A DNA stretch of 64,000 nucleotides from Hymenobacter cellulosivorans (GTDB taxonomy: Bacteria > Bacteroidota > Bacteroidia > Cytophagales > Hymenobacteraceae), in NCBI RefSeq assembly GCF_022919135.1, contig NZ_CP095049.1, forward strand, positions 3,786,501 through 3,850,500. The letters are read 5' to 3'. Positions 26,913 through 34,917 of the stretch are shown piece after piece (position 1 is the stretch's first letter; each line of letters starts with the position of its first letter). The notes below the pieces were generated by a model. That model was not told where the DNA came from. It saw nothing but the letters and a program-made list of their open reading frames with translations, and made no database searches. The translations under genes were made by a program, and so were the position numbers.

Positions 26913-27971
26913 CTACTCCATCCGGCCACCCCGTGGCGCCGGACCCGGCACCAACGGCTTGAGGCCTGCATACTTCTGGCGCTGCCGGATCAGGTCGCAG
27001 GCCATATAGACGGCCTCGCGAAACGAGGTTTCATCGGCCTTGAACTGCCCGGCCAGGCCGTAGGCCGTGCCATGGTCGGGAGAAGTGCGAATGACCGACA
27101 GGCCGGCCGTGAAGTTGACGCCCCGCTCGAAGGCAATAGTTTTGAACGGAATCAGGCCCTGGTCGTGGTACAACGCCAGGGTCGCGTCGAAGGAGCGGTA
27201 CTGGCTGGTGCCGAAGTAGCCGTCGGCGGGGAAGGGGCCATAGACGAGGTGGCCTTCGCTGAGCAACTGCTCAATAACGGGCGTTACTACGTCGGCTTCT
27301 TCCGAGCCCAGCAGACCCTTTTCGCCGGCGTGGGGGTTGAGGCCGAGCACCGCTACCCGGGGCTTATCGATGCCAAAATCTCCTTTCAATGATTTGAGCA
27401 AAATCCGCAGCTTGGTGGTCAGCAGCTCCTTGGTCAGGCGGCCAGGCACGTCTTTCAGGGCTATGTGGCCGGTGGCCGTGGCCACGCGCAGGTCTTCACT
27501 GGCCAGCAGCATCAGGCTTTCGGGAGCGTCGAAGAAGCTGGTCAGAAATTCGGTATGGCCGGGGTAGCGAAACTCGTCGGACTGGGTGTTTTCCTTGCTG
27601 ATGGGTGCCGTGACGAGGCCGTCGAGCAAGCCGGCTTTCAGGTCACGCGAGGCCGCTAGCAGCGACTCCCGGGCGGCGCGGCCGGAGGCGGCCGAAGGCT
27701 GACCGGGCGTGAGCGTGTAGTCTTCGTCCCAGCAGGTCACGGCATTGGGCTTGCCGGGGTCAATGTCGGCGGCGGAGCGCACCTGGCGAAAGGTGAGGGG
27801 TGCGGCGTGCTCTTCGGTGGGAAAGTCGTCGAAGAGCGCCGTGGCCGTGCCGTAGACCACCGGCGTGCAGTACTTGAGCAGGCGGGTGTCCAGCAGGGTT
27901 TTATAAATGATTTCCGGCCCGATACCGGCTAGGTCGCCAACTGAAATACCGAGGCGGGGAAGAGGGTTCAT
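26913..27971 (-). CDS. pdxA: 4-hydroxythreonine-4-phosphate dehydrogenase
   Basis: A 352-residue NAD- and metal-dependent enzyme of pyridoxal 5'-phosphate synthesis. Family features: GISVGDLAGIGPEIIYKTL at the N terminus, the metal/substrate motif YPGHTEFL, LNPHAGEKGLLG, and YHDQGLIPFKTIAFERGVN with the second metal histidine, then SPDHGTAYGLAG. The length is standard. Its upstream gap to pepA contains a long inverted repeat of family B. Confidence 0.96.
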   Translation of the reverse strand: MNPLPRLGISVGDLAGIGPEIIYKTLLDTRLLKYCTPVVYGTATALFDDFPTEEHAAPLTFRQVRSAADIDPGKPNAVTCWDEDYTLTPGQPSAASGRAARESLLAASRDLKAGLLDGLVTAPISKENTQSDEFRYPGHTEFLTSFFDAPESLMLLASEDLRVATATGHIALKDVPGRLTKELLTTKLRILLKSLKGDFGIDKPRVAVLGLNPHAGEKGLLGSEEADVVTPVIEQLLSEGHLVYGPFPADGYFGTSQYRSFDATLALYHDQGLIPFKTIAFERGVNFTAGLSVIRTSPDHGTAYGLAGQFKADETSFREAVYMACDLIRQRQKYAGLKPLVPGPAPRGGRME

Positions 27972-28012
27972 ATGCGTGGTGTGCTTGGGGAAGCTGCAAT
28001 TAAAAAAACGAT

Positions 28013-28114
28013 TGTCATCCTCCTGAGCTTGCGAAGGACCTTATCCTGCTAGAACAAGTCGTTGTTACGAAGTCGTACTAACAGGATAAGGTCCTTCGCA
28101 AGCTCAGGATGACA
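28013..28114. repeat. Long inverted repeat, family B (TCATCCTGAGC...GAAGGACCTT)
   Basis: A left arm of about 36 bp (28013-28048, key part ctgagcttgcgaaggacctt) and a right arm (28081-28114) are reverse complements apart from a three-base insertion (cct) in the left arm. The spacer is about 32 bases. Partial copies lie at 53989-54025 and 58283-58462. It sits between pepA and pdxA in the same transcript direction. Confidence 0.9.
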
Positions 28115-28130
28115 GGGAAGAGGCAGAAGG

Positions 28131-29585
28131 CTACGCGCGGTTTTTGAGGAAGTCGTAGAGCAAGCGTACGGTAGTGCCGGTGCCGCCTTTGCCGCGGTAA
28201 GAGTCGGGGGCCATCAGGTAGGCCGGGCCGGCAATGTCGAGGTGGACCCAGGGGTAGCCGCCGGTGAAACGCTCCAGGAACTTACCGGCCGAAATGGCGC
28301 CAGCTTCAGCCTTACCCAGGTTGTTGATGTCGGCAATGTCGGACTTGATGTGCTCGGCGTATTCCTCCCACATTGGGAATTCTACCACCCGCTCGTGCAC
28401 CCGGTTGCCGGACTTTTTCAGCTCGGCCATCTGGTCTTCCGAGGCGGTGCCCATAGCCACAATGCCTTCCTTACCGATGGCGCGGGCGGCCGAGCCGGTG
28501 AGCGTAGCAATATCAACCACAAATTCGGGCTCGTATTTCTTGGCAAACGCCAGGGCGTCGGCCAGGATAAGGCGGCCTTCAGCGTCGGTGTTCAGCACTT
28601 CCACGGTCAGGCCGCTGTACATGGTCAGCACGTCGCCGGGGGCAAAGGCCAGGCCGCCGGGGCGGTTGTCGGTGGCGGGCACCAGGCCGATAACGTGGAG
28701 CGGAACCTGGTTTTTGGCCAGGGCATAGAGCACGCCCGTTACGGCCGCCCCACCCGACATGTCGCACTTCATCATGTCCATGGAGGCCGGGGTGGGCTTC
28801 AGGCTCAGGCCGCCGGTATCGAATACTACGCCCTTGCCGACCAGCACGTAGGGCTTGGCGTTGGTGGCACCTTCGGGTTTGTACTCCATGATGGTAAACG
28901 TGGGCGGCTCGGGGCTGCCTTGGTTGACGGCCAACAGGCCGCCCATGCGCAGGGCCTCGATGCGGACCAAATCCAGGATTTCGGTATGGAAACCGGCCTC
29001 TTCGCCCGCGGCGGCCATCCGCTCGGCAAACTGCTCGGCATTGAGCTTGTTGAGCGGCATGTTGATCAGGTCCCGGGCCAGGAATACGCCCTGTAGCACA
29101 CCATCCAGCTCCCGCAGCTCCTTGTCGGTGGCAGTGCCTACGACGTGGATATGGGCCAGCTTGGCGGGTTCCTTGGATTTCTCGTCGGTTTTGTAGCCTT
29201 CAAACTGGTAGGCCGTCAAAGCAATTCCTTCTACTAGGGCCAGGGCCAGGGTCGAATCGGGGTGGTCCGACAAGTCCTGCACGTAGAGCTCAGCTACTTT
29301 GGCCGCCTTCAGCTGGGCGTGGAGCTGATGGCCGCTCTTGCGCACGGCTTCGGCAACGAGGTGAATCGTCGATTTTTCGGCGGCGACAACAAAGTAATGC
29401 TGGTGGGAAAAGTGGTTGACCGTAATGAGCTTGCTGTCAGCGGCGAGCTGATCGGCAACGTACTGACGGGCAGCTTCGTGCAGATCCTGCAGCGACTGGG
29501 GAAGCTCCTTGGTGCCGGCGGGCAGCAGGAAGACGGCCGTAGCGTGCTGGGGCAGCTCGGTGGCGGTGGCTAGTTGAATCGACAT
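28131..29585 (-). CDS. pepA: Leucyl aminopeptidase, M17 family
   Basis: A 484-residue binuclear metallopeptidase that removes N-terminal residues in the cytoplasm. The M17 catalytic region is complete: VGKGVVFDTGGLSLKPT with the metal-binding Lys and Asp, MMKCDMSGGAAV, and the signature NTDAEGRLILADAL (about 330-345). The N-terminal domain (1-170) is the variable macro-like M17 domain. pdxA follows after a 159-bp gap containing a palindrome. Divergent from rsmA. Confidence 0.95.
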   Translation of the reverse strand: MSIQLATATELPQHATAVFLLPAGTKELPQSLQDLHEAARQYVADQLAADSKLITVNHFSHQHYFVVAAEKSTIHLVAEAVRKSGHQLHAQLKAAKVAELYVQDLSDHPDSTLALALVEGIALTAYQFEGYKTDEKSKEPAKLAHIHVVGTATDKELRELDGVLQGVFLARDLINMPLNKLNAEQFAERMAAAGEEAGFHTEILDLVRIEALRMGGLLAVNQGSPEPPTFTIMEYKPEGATNAKPYVLVGKGVVFDTGGLSLKPTPASMDMMKCDMSGGAAVTGVLYALAKNQVPLHVIGLVPATDNRPGGLAFAPGDVLTMYSGLTVEVLNTDAEGRLILADALAFAKKYEPEFVVDIATLTGSAARAIGKEGIVAMGTASEDQMAELKKSGNRVHERVVEFPMWEEYAEHIKSDIADINNLGKAEAGAISAGKFLERFTGGYPWVHLDIAGPAYLMAPDSYRGKGGTGTTVRLLYDFLKNRA

Positions 29586-29602
29586 AGACGGGCGTATCTT
29601 TG
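29574..29602 (+). promoter_or_regulatory. Possible promoter for rsmA
   Basis: TTG (29574-29576), an 18-base spacer and TATCTTTG (29595-29602). It lies about 150 bases before the rsmA ATG and overlaps the pepA start on the other strand. Confidence 0.5.
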
Positions 29603-29753
29603 GGGCGAGTTAGGGCGCGCAAGGTAGGCAGCCTTTGGTAGAACTATAGTATAAGGACCCAGAACCGAGTGGTTCGGGCCTGTGCTCTTCCCAACGGCAG
29701 CTGCGGCGCCGGCTTTTTTCCTTTTACGCTTCAGCGGCGCATATTTCTGCAAC

Positions 29754-30611
29754 ATGGACCACGTTAGCCCCAAAAAACATTTAGGCCAGCACTTTCTGGC
29801 CGACCCCAACATCGCGCGGCGCATCGTGGATTCGTTGCGCCTGCCCGACGGCGTGACCGAAGTGCTGGAAATCGGGCCGGGCATGGGCGTGCTGACCGGC
29901 GACTTGCTCAAGCACTCCGAATACCGCACCACGGTGGTCGAAATTGACCGGGAATCGGTGGACTACCTGGGCCGCAACTTCCCCGCCCTGGAAGGCCGCA
30001 TTCTGTCTGCCGACTTTCTGAAGCAGGATTTGAACAAACTGTTCCCTGGGCAGCCCTTGAGCATTATCGGCAACTTTCCCTACAACATCAGCAGCCAGAT
30101 CTTCTTCCAGGTGCTGGCCCACCGGCAGCAGGTGCGCGAGGTGGTGGGCATGATTCAGAAGGAAGTGGCCGACCGGCTGGCCGAGCCGCCGGGCTCGAAA
30201 ACCTACGGCATTCTGAGCGTGCTTTTGCAAGCCTTCTACACCGTGGAAATGCTCTTTACCGTGCCGCCCCACGTCTTTATTCCTCCGCCCAAGGTACAGT
30301 CGGCGGTAGTGCGGCTCACGCGCAACGACACTGAGCACCTGGGCTGCGACGAAAAGTTGTTTTTTCAGGTGGTCAAGCAGGCTTTTCAGACCCGGCGCAA
30401 AACCCTGCGCAATGCCCTGAAGCCCTTTGGCATGGTGCCCGAGGCGACCACCAACCCCGTGTTTGAAAAGCGGGCCGAACAGCTGGGCGTGGCCGATTTC
30501 GTGGAGCTGACCAAACACATCGAACAGCACCGCGTTATTGCTCCGCCGAGTGTCAACAACGCCAAGTCCCGGCGCGAAAAGAACGTTGCCGACGAAACCG
30601 AAGAAGAATAA
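29754..30611 (+). CDS. rsmA: 16S rRNA dimethyladenosine transferase RsmA/KsgA
   Basis: A 285-residue SAM-dependent enzyme that dimethylates two adjacent adenosines near the 3' end of 16S rRNA. The N terminus KKHLGQHFLADPNIARRIVD is typical. The SAM loop is LEIGPGMGVLTGDLL (about 40-54), and the catalytic motif is GNFPYNISSQI with Phe in place of the usual Leu. The ATG at 29754 matches the family start; the open frame upstream is not conserved-looking. The charged C terminus (about 265-285) is an extension. The next gene follows after 22 bp. Confidence 0.96.
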   Translation: MDHVSPKKHLGQHFLADPNIARRIVDSLRLPDGVTEVLEIGPGMGVLTGDLLKHSEYRTTVVEIDRESVDYLGRNFPALEGRILSADFLKQDLNKLFPGQPLSIIGNFPYNISSQIFFQVLAHRQQVREVVGMIQKEVADRLAEPPGSKTYGILSVLLQAFYTVEMLFTVPPHVFIPPPKVQSAVVRLTRNDTEHLGCDEKLFFQVVKQAFQTRRKTLRNALKPFGMVPEATTNPVFEKRAEQLGVADFVELTKHIEQHRVIAPPSVNNAKSRREKNVADETEEE

Positions 30612-30633
30612 GCTTCGCTAACCCCGCCCCCGG

Positions 30634-31650
30634 ATGAGTGAACCTGCCCTGCCTCCCGAACCCAGTCAACCCCGCCACCCTGCAGTAGCTGCGCAGTCGC
30701 TTTGCCTCTGCGTGGATGAAATGCACCCGTCGTTGCCCGAATTGCTTGCGCCCCTGGGCGTGACGCTGCACTTCCGGCCCGATCTGAAAGCTGCCGAAAT
30801 TCCGGCAGCCCTGGCCGCTGAGCCCTACGACGGGCTGATTGTGCGCAGCAAATTGCGCATCACGGCCGAGCTTCTGGCCCAGGGCCCGCACCTGCGCTAC
30901 GTGGCCCGGGCCGGGGCCGGCGTCGATAATATCGACGAAGCTGCTTTGGCTGCGGCGGGCGTAACCTTGCTCAACGCACCCGAAGGCAACCGCGACGCGG
31001 TGGGAGAGTATACGCTGGGCCTCTTGCTGGCCCTGTTTCGCAACATCGTGCGGGCCGACCGGGAAGTGCGTCAGGGTATCTGGCAGCGCGAAGCCAACCG
31101 GGGCGAAGAAATTGCCGGTAAAGTCATTGGGATTCTGGGCTACGGCCACATGGGCGCGGCCTTCGCCCGGCGCCTGAGCAACTTTGGCTGCACCGTGCTG
31201 GCCCACGACCGGAACCCCGACCACCTGGGCGACCATAACGCCATTCTGGTGAGCCTACAGGAGCTGCAGGAGCGGGCCGATGTGCTGAGTATCCACATTC
31301 CTTACGAGGCCAGTAACAAGCACTTCGTGAATGACGAGCTGCTCACGGGTTTCCGCAACCCGATCTGGCTGCTGAACACGGCCCGGGGCGAGGTGCTCGA
31401 CCACGCGGCCCTGGTCCGGGGCCTGCACAGCGGGCAGGTGCGGGGCGCGGCCCTCGATGTGCTCGAAAACGAGAAGCTTTCGACCCTGACCGCAGCGCAG
31501 CAGGCCAACCTGGACTTTCTGCAAGCGTCGCCCAACGTATTTTTTTCGCCCCACATCGGAGGCTGGAGCTTTCAGTCGTACCGGCGTATAAATGAGGTGC
31601 TGGCCCGTAAAATCGGAGAATTTCTGCGCGGCGCCCGAGCGACCCGCTAG
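30634..31650 (+). CDS. D-2-hydroxyacid dehydrogenase (phosphoglycerate dehydrogenase-like)
   Basis: A 338-residue NAD-dependent dehydrogenase. The Rossmann motif is GILGYGHMGAAFARRL (about 169-184), followed by the family segments DVLSIHIPYEASNKHF, LNTARGEVLDHAAL with the catalytic Arg, and a C-terminal SPHIGGWSFQSYRR with the catalytic His. The catalytic domain is continuous and there is no ACT domain, so it is not the long SerA type. The N-terminal ~25 Pro-rich residues look unconserved, and the true start could be a little downstream. Probably co-transcribed with rsmA; the substrate is unknown. Confidence 0.88.
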   Translation: MSEPALPPEPSQPRHPAVAAQSLCLCVDEMHPSLPELLAPLGVTLHFRPDLKAAEIPAALAAEPYDGLIVRSKLRITAELLAQGPHLRYVARAGAGVDNIDEAALAAAGVTLLNAPEGNRDAVGEYTLGLLLALFRNIVRADREVRQGIWQREANRGEEIAGKVIGILGYGHMGAAFARRLSNFGCTVLAHDRNPDHLGDHNAILVSLQELQERADVLSIHIPYEASNKHFVNDELLTGFRNPIWLLNTARGEVLDHAALVRGLHSGQVRGAALDVLENEKLSTLTAAQQANLDFLQASPNVFFSPHIGGWSFQSYRRINEVLARKIGEFLRGARATR

Positions 31651-31670
31651 CAGAAATTGCTGCGGGTTCG

Positions 31671-31731
31671 TATATTTGTCCTAAACCTGTTCCGGAGAAC
31701 GGTCGGCCCCGCTGACCGTTCTCCTTGTTTT
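31671..31731 (+). promoter_or_regulatory. greA leader: TATATTTG element followed by terminator-like hairpin
   Basis: TATATTTG (31671-31678) lies 16 bases before an 11-bp stem, ggagaacggtc (31694-31704) with gaccgttctcc (31713-31723), followed by ttgtttttt. The hairpin either ends the upstream transcript or acts as an attenuator in the greA leader. No clear TTG box was found at the right distance for the promoter. Confidence 0.6.
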
Positions 31732-31752
31732 TTAGCAAACCCATCCCCCGAC

Positions 31753-32226
31753 ATGGCTACCGTAAATTACTATACCCCCGAAGGCCTGCAAAAGCTCAAA
31801 GACGAGTTGCAGGACCTCAAAATCCGCGGCCGGGCCAAAGCAGCTGAGGACCTACGCGAAGCCCGCGACAAAGGCGACCTGAGCGAAAATGCCGAGTACG
31901 ATGCCGCCAAAGAAGCACAGGGCCTGCTAGAACTGAAAATCTCCAAGCTGGAAGAAATCGTTGGTAACGCCCGCGTTATCGACGACACCAACATGGACGT
32001 GACCAAGGTGTTGATCCTGAGTAAAGTAAAGCTCAAGAATCTGAAGAATAACATGATTCTCGATTACCTGCTCGTGGCCGAGGAAGAAGCTAACCTGGCC
32101 GCGGGCAAGATTTCGGTGAAGTCGCCCATCGGCAAAGGCCTGCTCGGCAAATCCGCCGGCGACACGGCTGAAATCACCGTACCCGCCGGAAAGCTGCAGT
32201 TCCAGATTCTGGAAGTAAGCCGCTAA
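31753..32226 (+). CDS. greA: Transcription elongation factor GreA
   Basis: A 157-residue factor that rescues backtracked RNA polymerase by stimulating transcript cleavage. The N-terminal coiled coil (about 12-75) carries the acidic tip DKGDLSENAEYDAAKEAQ, which reaches the polymerase active site. The C-terminal FKBP-like domain ends in KSAGDTAEITVPAGKLQFQI. The ATG at 31753 is the family start. A hairpin leader precedes it and a terminator follows. Confidence 0.96.
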   Translation: MATVNYYTPEGLQKLKDELQDLKIRGRAKAAEDLREARDKGDLSENAEYDAAKEAQGLLELKISKLEEIVGNARVIDDTNMDVTKVLILSKVKLKNLKNNMILDYLLVAEEEANLAAGKISVKSPIGKGLLGKSAGDTAEITVPAGKLQFQILEVSR

Positions 32227-32274
32227 GTGGTGAACTTGTGAGACTGTGAAATGGTGAGTTTTTCCATTTCGGCT

Positions 32275-32304
32275 AAGGGCGAAGCTGTCAGCTTCGCCCT
32301 TTTT
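32275..32304 (+). terminator. Intrinsic terminator downstream of greA
   Basis: agggcgaagct / agcttcgccct with a three-base loop, followed by TTTTT. The hairpin is flanked by loosely complementary stretches around gtgaaatggtgag (32247) and ccatttcaccacctcaccac (32356). Confidence 0.9.
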
Positions 32305-32375
32305 GCGTTTTGCCCCGTACTTTGGCGCAAGCAGAACCTCAAACTCTCCACCTAACCATTTCACCACCTCACCAC

Positions 32376-33272
32376 ATGCCTTCGATATTCTCCCGCATTG
32401 TTTCGGGCGAGCTGCCCGCTTATAAAGTTGCCGAGGACGAGCACCACCTGGCTTTTCTCGACATCACGCCGCTGGTGGAAGGCCACACGCTGGTGATTCC
32501 CAAGCGGGAGGTGGACTATATTTTCGACATGGCGCCCGAGGAGCTGGCCGCTTTGCACCAGTTTGCCCAGCGCGTGGCCAAGGGCGTGAAGCAAGCCGTG
32601 CCCTGCCGGCGGATAGGCGTAGCCGTTATCGGCCTGGAAGTCCCCCACGCCCACATCCACTTGATTCCGATGACCAAGGTGGCAGATATGAACTTTGCCA
32701 ATCCTAAAATCAAGGTGGAGGAGCGGCGCATGAACGAGCTGGCCGCCGCCATCAGTGCTCAGGTGCCTGCGGGCGGTGGTGCCAAGGCTGGTACCGAGGT
32801 AAAGCCCCTGGCCAGCAAAGCCGAGCGGGAAACCACAGAAACCAACGAAACGACAAGCACCAGTGCGGTCAATACTGCAACTGACCCCACGGCTCAGCAG
32901 CTGCGGAATCTAACGCAGGGACTGCAGTTTGTCAGTGAGTCGGATGCGCCGCTGGAGGTCGTCAGCCTCGCAGCTCCGGCAGGCGCTGTGACGGATGCTG
33001 AATTGCTTGAGCTTACCGGTCAGCCGGCCGGTACCAAGGTCGAAACCGTGGACCTGATGCACTTTCTGCGCAACCACACGGCCGACGATGGAGTGCTGGG
33101 CGACCCAGCTCTTTCGAACCGCTATAAAGCCCTGCAGATGTTTATGAAGCAGGAGCTGGACGAAACCAAGGTGTACCGCGTGGGCACCGGCCCGCAGGTG
33201 CAAGCATACGCCCTGGGCCGCACCTCCGACGGCAAGCTGGCCGGCTTCAAAACGGTACTGACCGAAACCTAA
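32376..33272 (+). CDS. HIT-family protein fused to a NuiA-like nuclease-inhibitor domain
   Basis: About 298 residues. Residues 1-130 form a HIT domain (nucleotide hydrolase or transferase) with the triad motif PHAHIHLIPM and the N-terminal FSRIVSGELPAYKV. A Thr/Ser/Ala/Glu linker (about 131-172) leads to a C-terminal domain (about 173-298) that resembles cyanobacterial nuclease A inhibitor NuiA (PF07924): LTQGLQFVSESDAPLEVVSL at the start and KVYRVGTGPQVQAYALGRTS, GKLAGFKTVLTET at the end. The HIT half alone is a housekeeping type; the fusion is unusual. The start at ATG 32376 is the HIT family start. The fusion is read from one uninterrupted frame. Confidence 0.85.
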   Translation: MPSIFSRIVSGELPAYKVAEDEHHLAFLDITPLVEGHTLVIPKREVDYIFDMAPEELAALHQFAQRVAKGVKQAVPCRRIGVAVIGLEVPHAHIHLIPMTKVADMNFANPKIKVEERRMNELAAAISAQVPAGGGAKAGTEVKPLASKAERETTETNETTSTSAVNTATDPTAQQLRNLTQGLQFVSESDAPLEVVSLAAPAGAVTDAELLELTGQPAGTKVETVDLMHFLRNHTADDGVLGDPALSNRYKALQMFMKQELDETKVYRVGTGPQVQAYALGRTSDGKLAGFKTVLTET

Positions 33273-33283
33273 GCGTAAGCGGC

Positions 33284-33347
33284 TCCTGCCTCAAATACAA
33301 AGCCCTAGTTCCAAACACGGAGTTGGGGCTTTGTATTTGAGGCAGGA
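33284..33347. terminator. Long hairpin downstream of the HIT-NuiA gene
   Basis: tcctgcctcaaatacaaagccc (33284-33305) pairs exactly with the sequence at 33326-33347 around a 20-base loop. It has weak T content after it, so it is a terminator or a palindromic element. The rest of the gap to 33546 shows nothing I can name. Confidence 0.7.
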
Positions 33348-33546
33348 AGCACTCCAAAAAAACAAACAGGCCACCCCATAATGGTAGGGTAAGGCAATCG
33401 TAACGGGGCGCAAAGACAAGAGAGAGCCAGAAAAAACGGCTTTTCCAGACGAAGAAAGACAGTTGGGAAGGATAGCAGTAAAGCTGGCATGAGCGGTGTG
33501 GTAGCAGGAGCAACAACGTAACTCTGTACCCTTATTTCTCATTGCC

Positions 33547-34302
33547 ATGTCACTCTATTCCGTTCTTCTCGTTCTCGTCATCTTCCTGCTGCTGGGCTTG
33601 CGCATTGCCCAGGAATACGAGCGGGCCATTGTCTTCCGCCTGGGTCGGTTTGTGGGTACCCGCGGCCCCGGGCTCTACTGAATTATCCCGTTTATCGAGC
33701 GGCAGCAAACCATCGACATGCGCACCAAAACCGTGGACCTGGAGCAGCAGGAAACCATTACTAAGGACAGCGTGACTATCAAGGTGAATGCCGTGCTCTG
33801 GTTTCGGGTGGTGGATCCGGCCGCGGCCATTATCAAAGTGGCCAACTTCAACCAGGCTGTGTACCAGCTTTCCGTCACGGCCCTGCGCAACATCATCGGG
33901 CAGCACCAGCTGGATGAGGTGCTCAAAGAACGCCAGCAGATTAATGCCACGTTGCAGGGCTTGGTGGATGCTGCCACAGAGCCCTGGGGCGTCAAGATTG
34001 AAATGGTGGAAATCAAGGACGTGGAAATTCCCGAATCCATGCAGCGGGCCATGGCCCGGGAGGCCGAAGCCATCCGCGAAAAGCGGGCCCGTATCATCAA
34101 GGCCGAGGCCGAGCTCGAAGCCAGCATCAAGCTCACCCAGGGGGCCCGGCAGATGGAGGAAAGCCCTATTGCCCTGGAGCTGCGCCGCTTGCAGATGCTC
34201 TCCGAAATCGGTATCGACAATAATACCACGACCATCGTGATGGTGCCTTCGGAGTTTACCCAGGCCGCCAAAAGCCTGACCCAGCTGGCGGGAAAAAGTT
34301 AA
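33547..34302 (+). pseudogene. Stomatin/slipin-type SPFH protein with in-frame TGA
   Basis: The frame would encode 251 residues of a membrane-anchored SPFH (band 7) protein. It starts with a single N-terminal membrane helix (LYSVLLVLVIFLLLGLRI), followed by EYERAIVFRLGRF. Codon 45 is TGA (33679-33681), exactly where slipins have Trp or Phe in GPGLYxIIPFIE, and the frame stays open for 207 more codons with full conservation (TKTVDLEQQETITKDSVTIK, ALRNIIGQHQLDEVLKERQQ). Translation could restart only at the ATG at 33718, without the membrane anchor. The change is a single G-to-A, real or a sequence error. Confidence 0.85.
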
Positions 34303-34364
34303 GCTTTCGACCGTCACCCTAAGTTAGTAAGGGCCTTGCTCACCAATTCACTGCATAGTTGCTG

Positions 34365-34416
34365 CCAACACGAAAAGGCCTCTAGCACGCGCTGGTAGAG
34401 GCCTTTTTCGTGTTGG
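34365..34416. terminator. Bidirectional intrinsic terminator
   Basis: ccaacacgaaaaggcctcta pairs with tagaggcctttttcgtgttgg (one bulged T) around a 10-12-base loop, between convergent genes. Confidence 0.9.
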
Positions 34417-34473
34417 TTACATTCTTATTGGTATTCCGAGCGGAGAGCCAGGACATGAAGAAGATCAGCTTGT

Positions 34474-34914
34474 TTAACTAATAGCTGGTTTGCGTGCTCC
34501 AATGTATCGTTCCTTCACTGTTTCGCTTTCGTGATACATCACTTGGCCATTGTCGAGGATTATGAAGGCACCCTCGTTTTGCCCGGCTATAGCTTGAACG
34601 GCTTCTTCCAATTGCATCCACTGGCCGTCTAACTTCTTTGATTCGTGCAGGATGTAACAGTCCTCACTTTTAGTGTGCCTTCGTATTTCTTGCAGGATGT
34701 AGTCTATTTCTGCTTGATAGGACAGGCTGGGAATCTTGTAGCAGAACTGTAAGTCCAGGTTCCTTGTAAAGTGCGCCAGCTCCCCGAACCCGTAGCCGCC
34801 ATGCTTGCCGGGCTTCTCAATCATAGCCAGATATCGGTCCCGCTTAGGTTTGATTACGAAGTTTCGGATAAGATTCGCTACTATTTCAAAGTCAGGCAGC
34901 CGGCTTGCTTTCAT
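34474..34914 (-). CDS. Hypothetical protein, 146 residues
   Basis: No family recognised. A soluble protein with no signal peptide. Notable are LEEAVQAIAGQNEGAFIILD and the C-terminal YHESETVKERYIGARK. It has a lower G+C content than its neighbours. Its ATG lies only 3 bases after the stop of the GH2-like gene, so the two are probably co-transcribed. This does not by itself suggest a shared role, since one protein is secreted and the other is not. Confidence 0.65.
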   Translation of the reverse strand: MKASRLPDFEIVANLIRNFVIKPKRDRYLAMIEKPGKHGGYGFGELAHFTRNLDLQFCYKIPSLSYQAEIDYILQEIRRHTKSEDCYILHESKKLDGQWMQLEEAVQAIAGQNEGAFIILDNGQVMYHESETVKERYIGARKPAIS

Positions 34915-34917
34915 GCC

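Noticed and set aside
33247..33516. Small - strand frame in the gap before the stomatin gene
   Set aside because: It overlaps a hairpin and has Cys/Phe/Leu-rich composition without homology or start signals.
33679..33681. TGA read as tryptophan or selenocysteine
   Set aside because: TGA ends several other genes here (for example cheB), and no SECIS-like context or Cys/Sec position in the family supports recoding.
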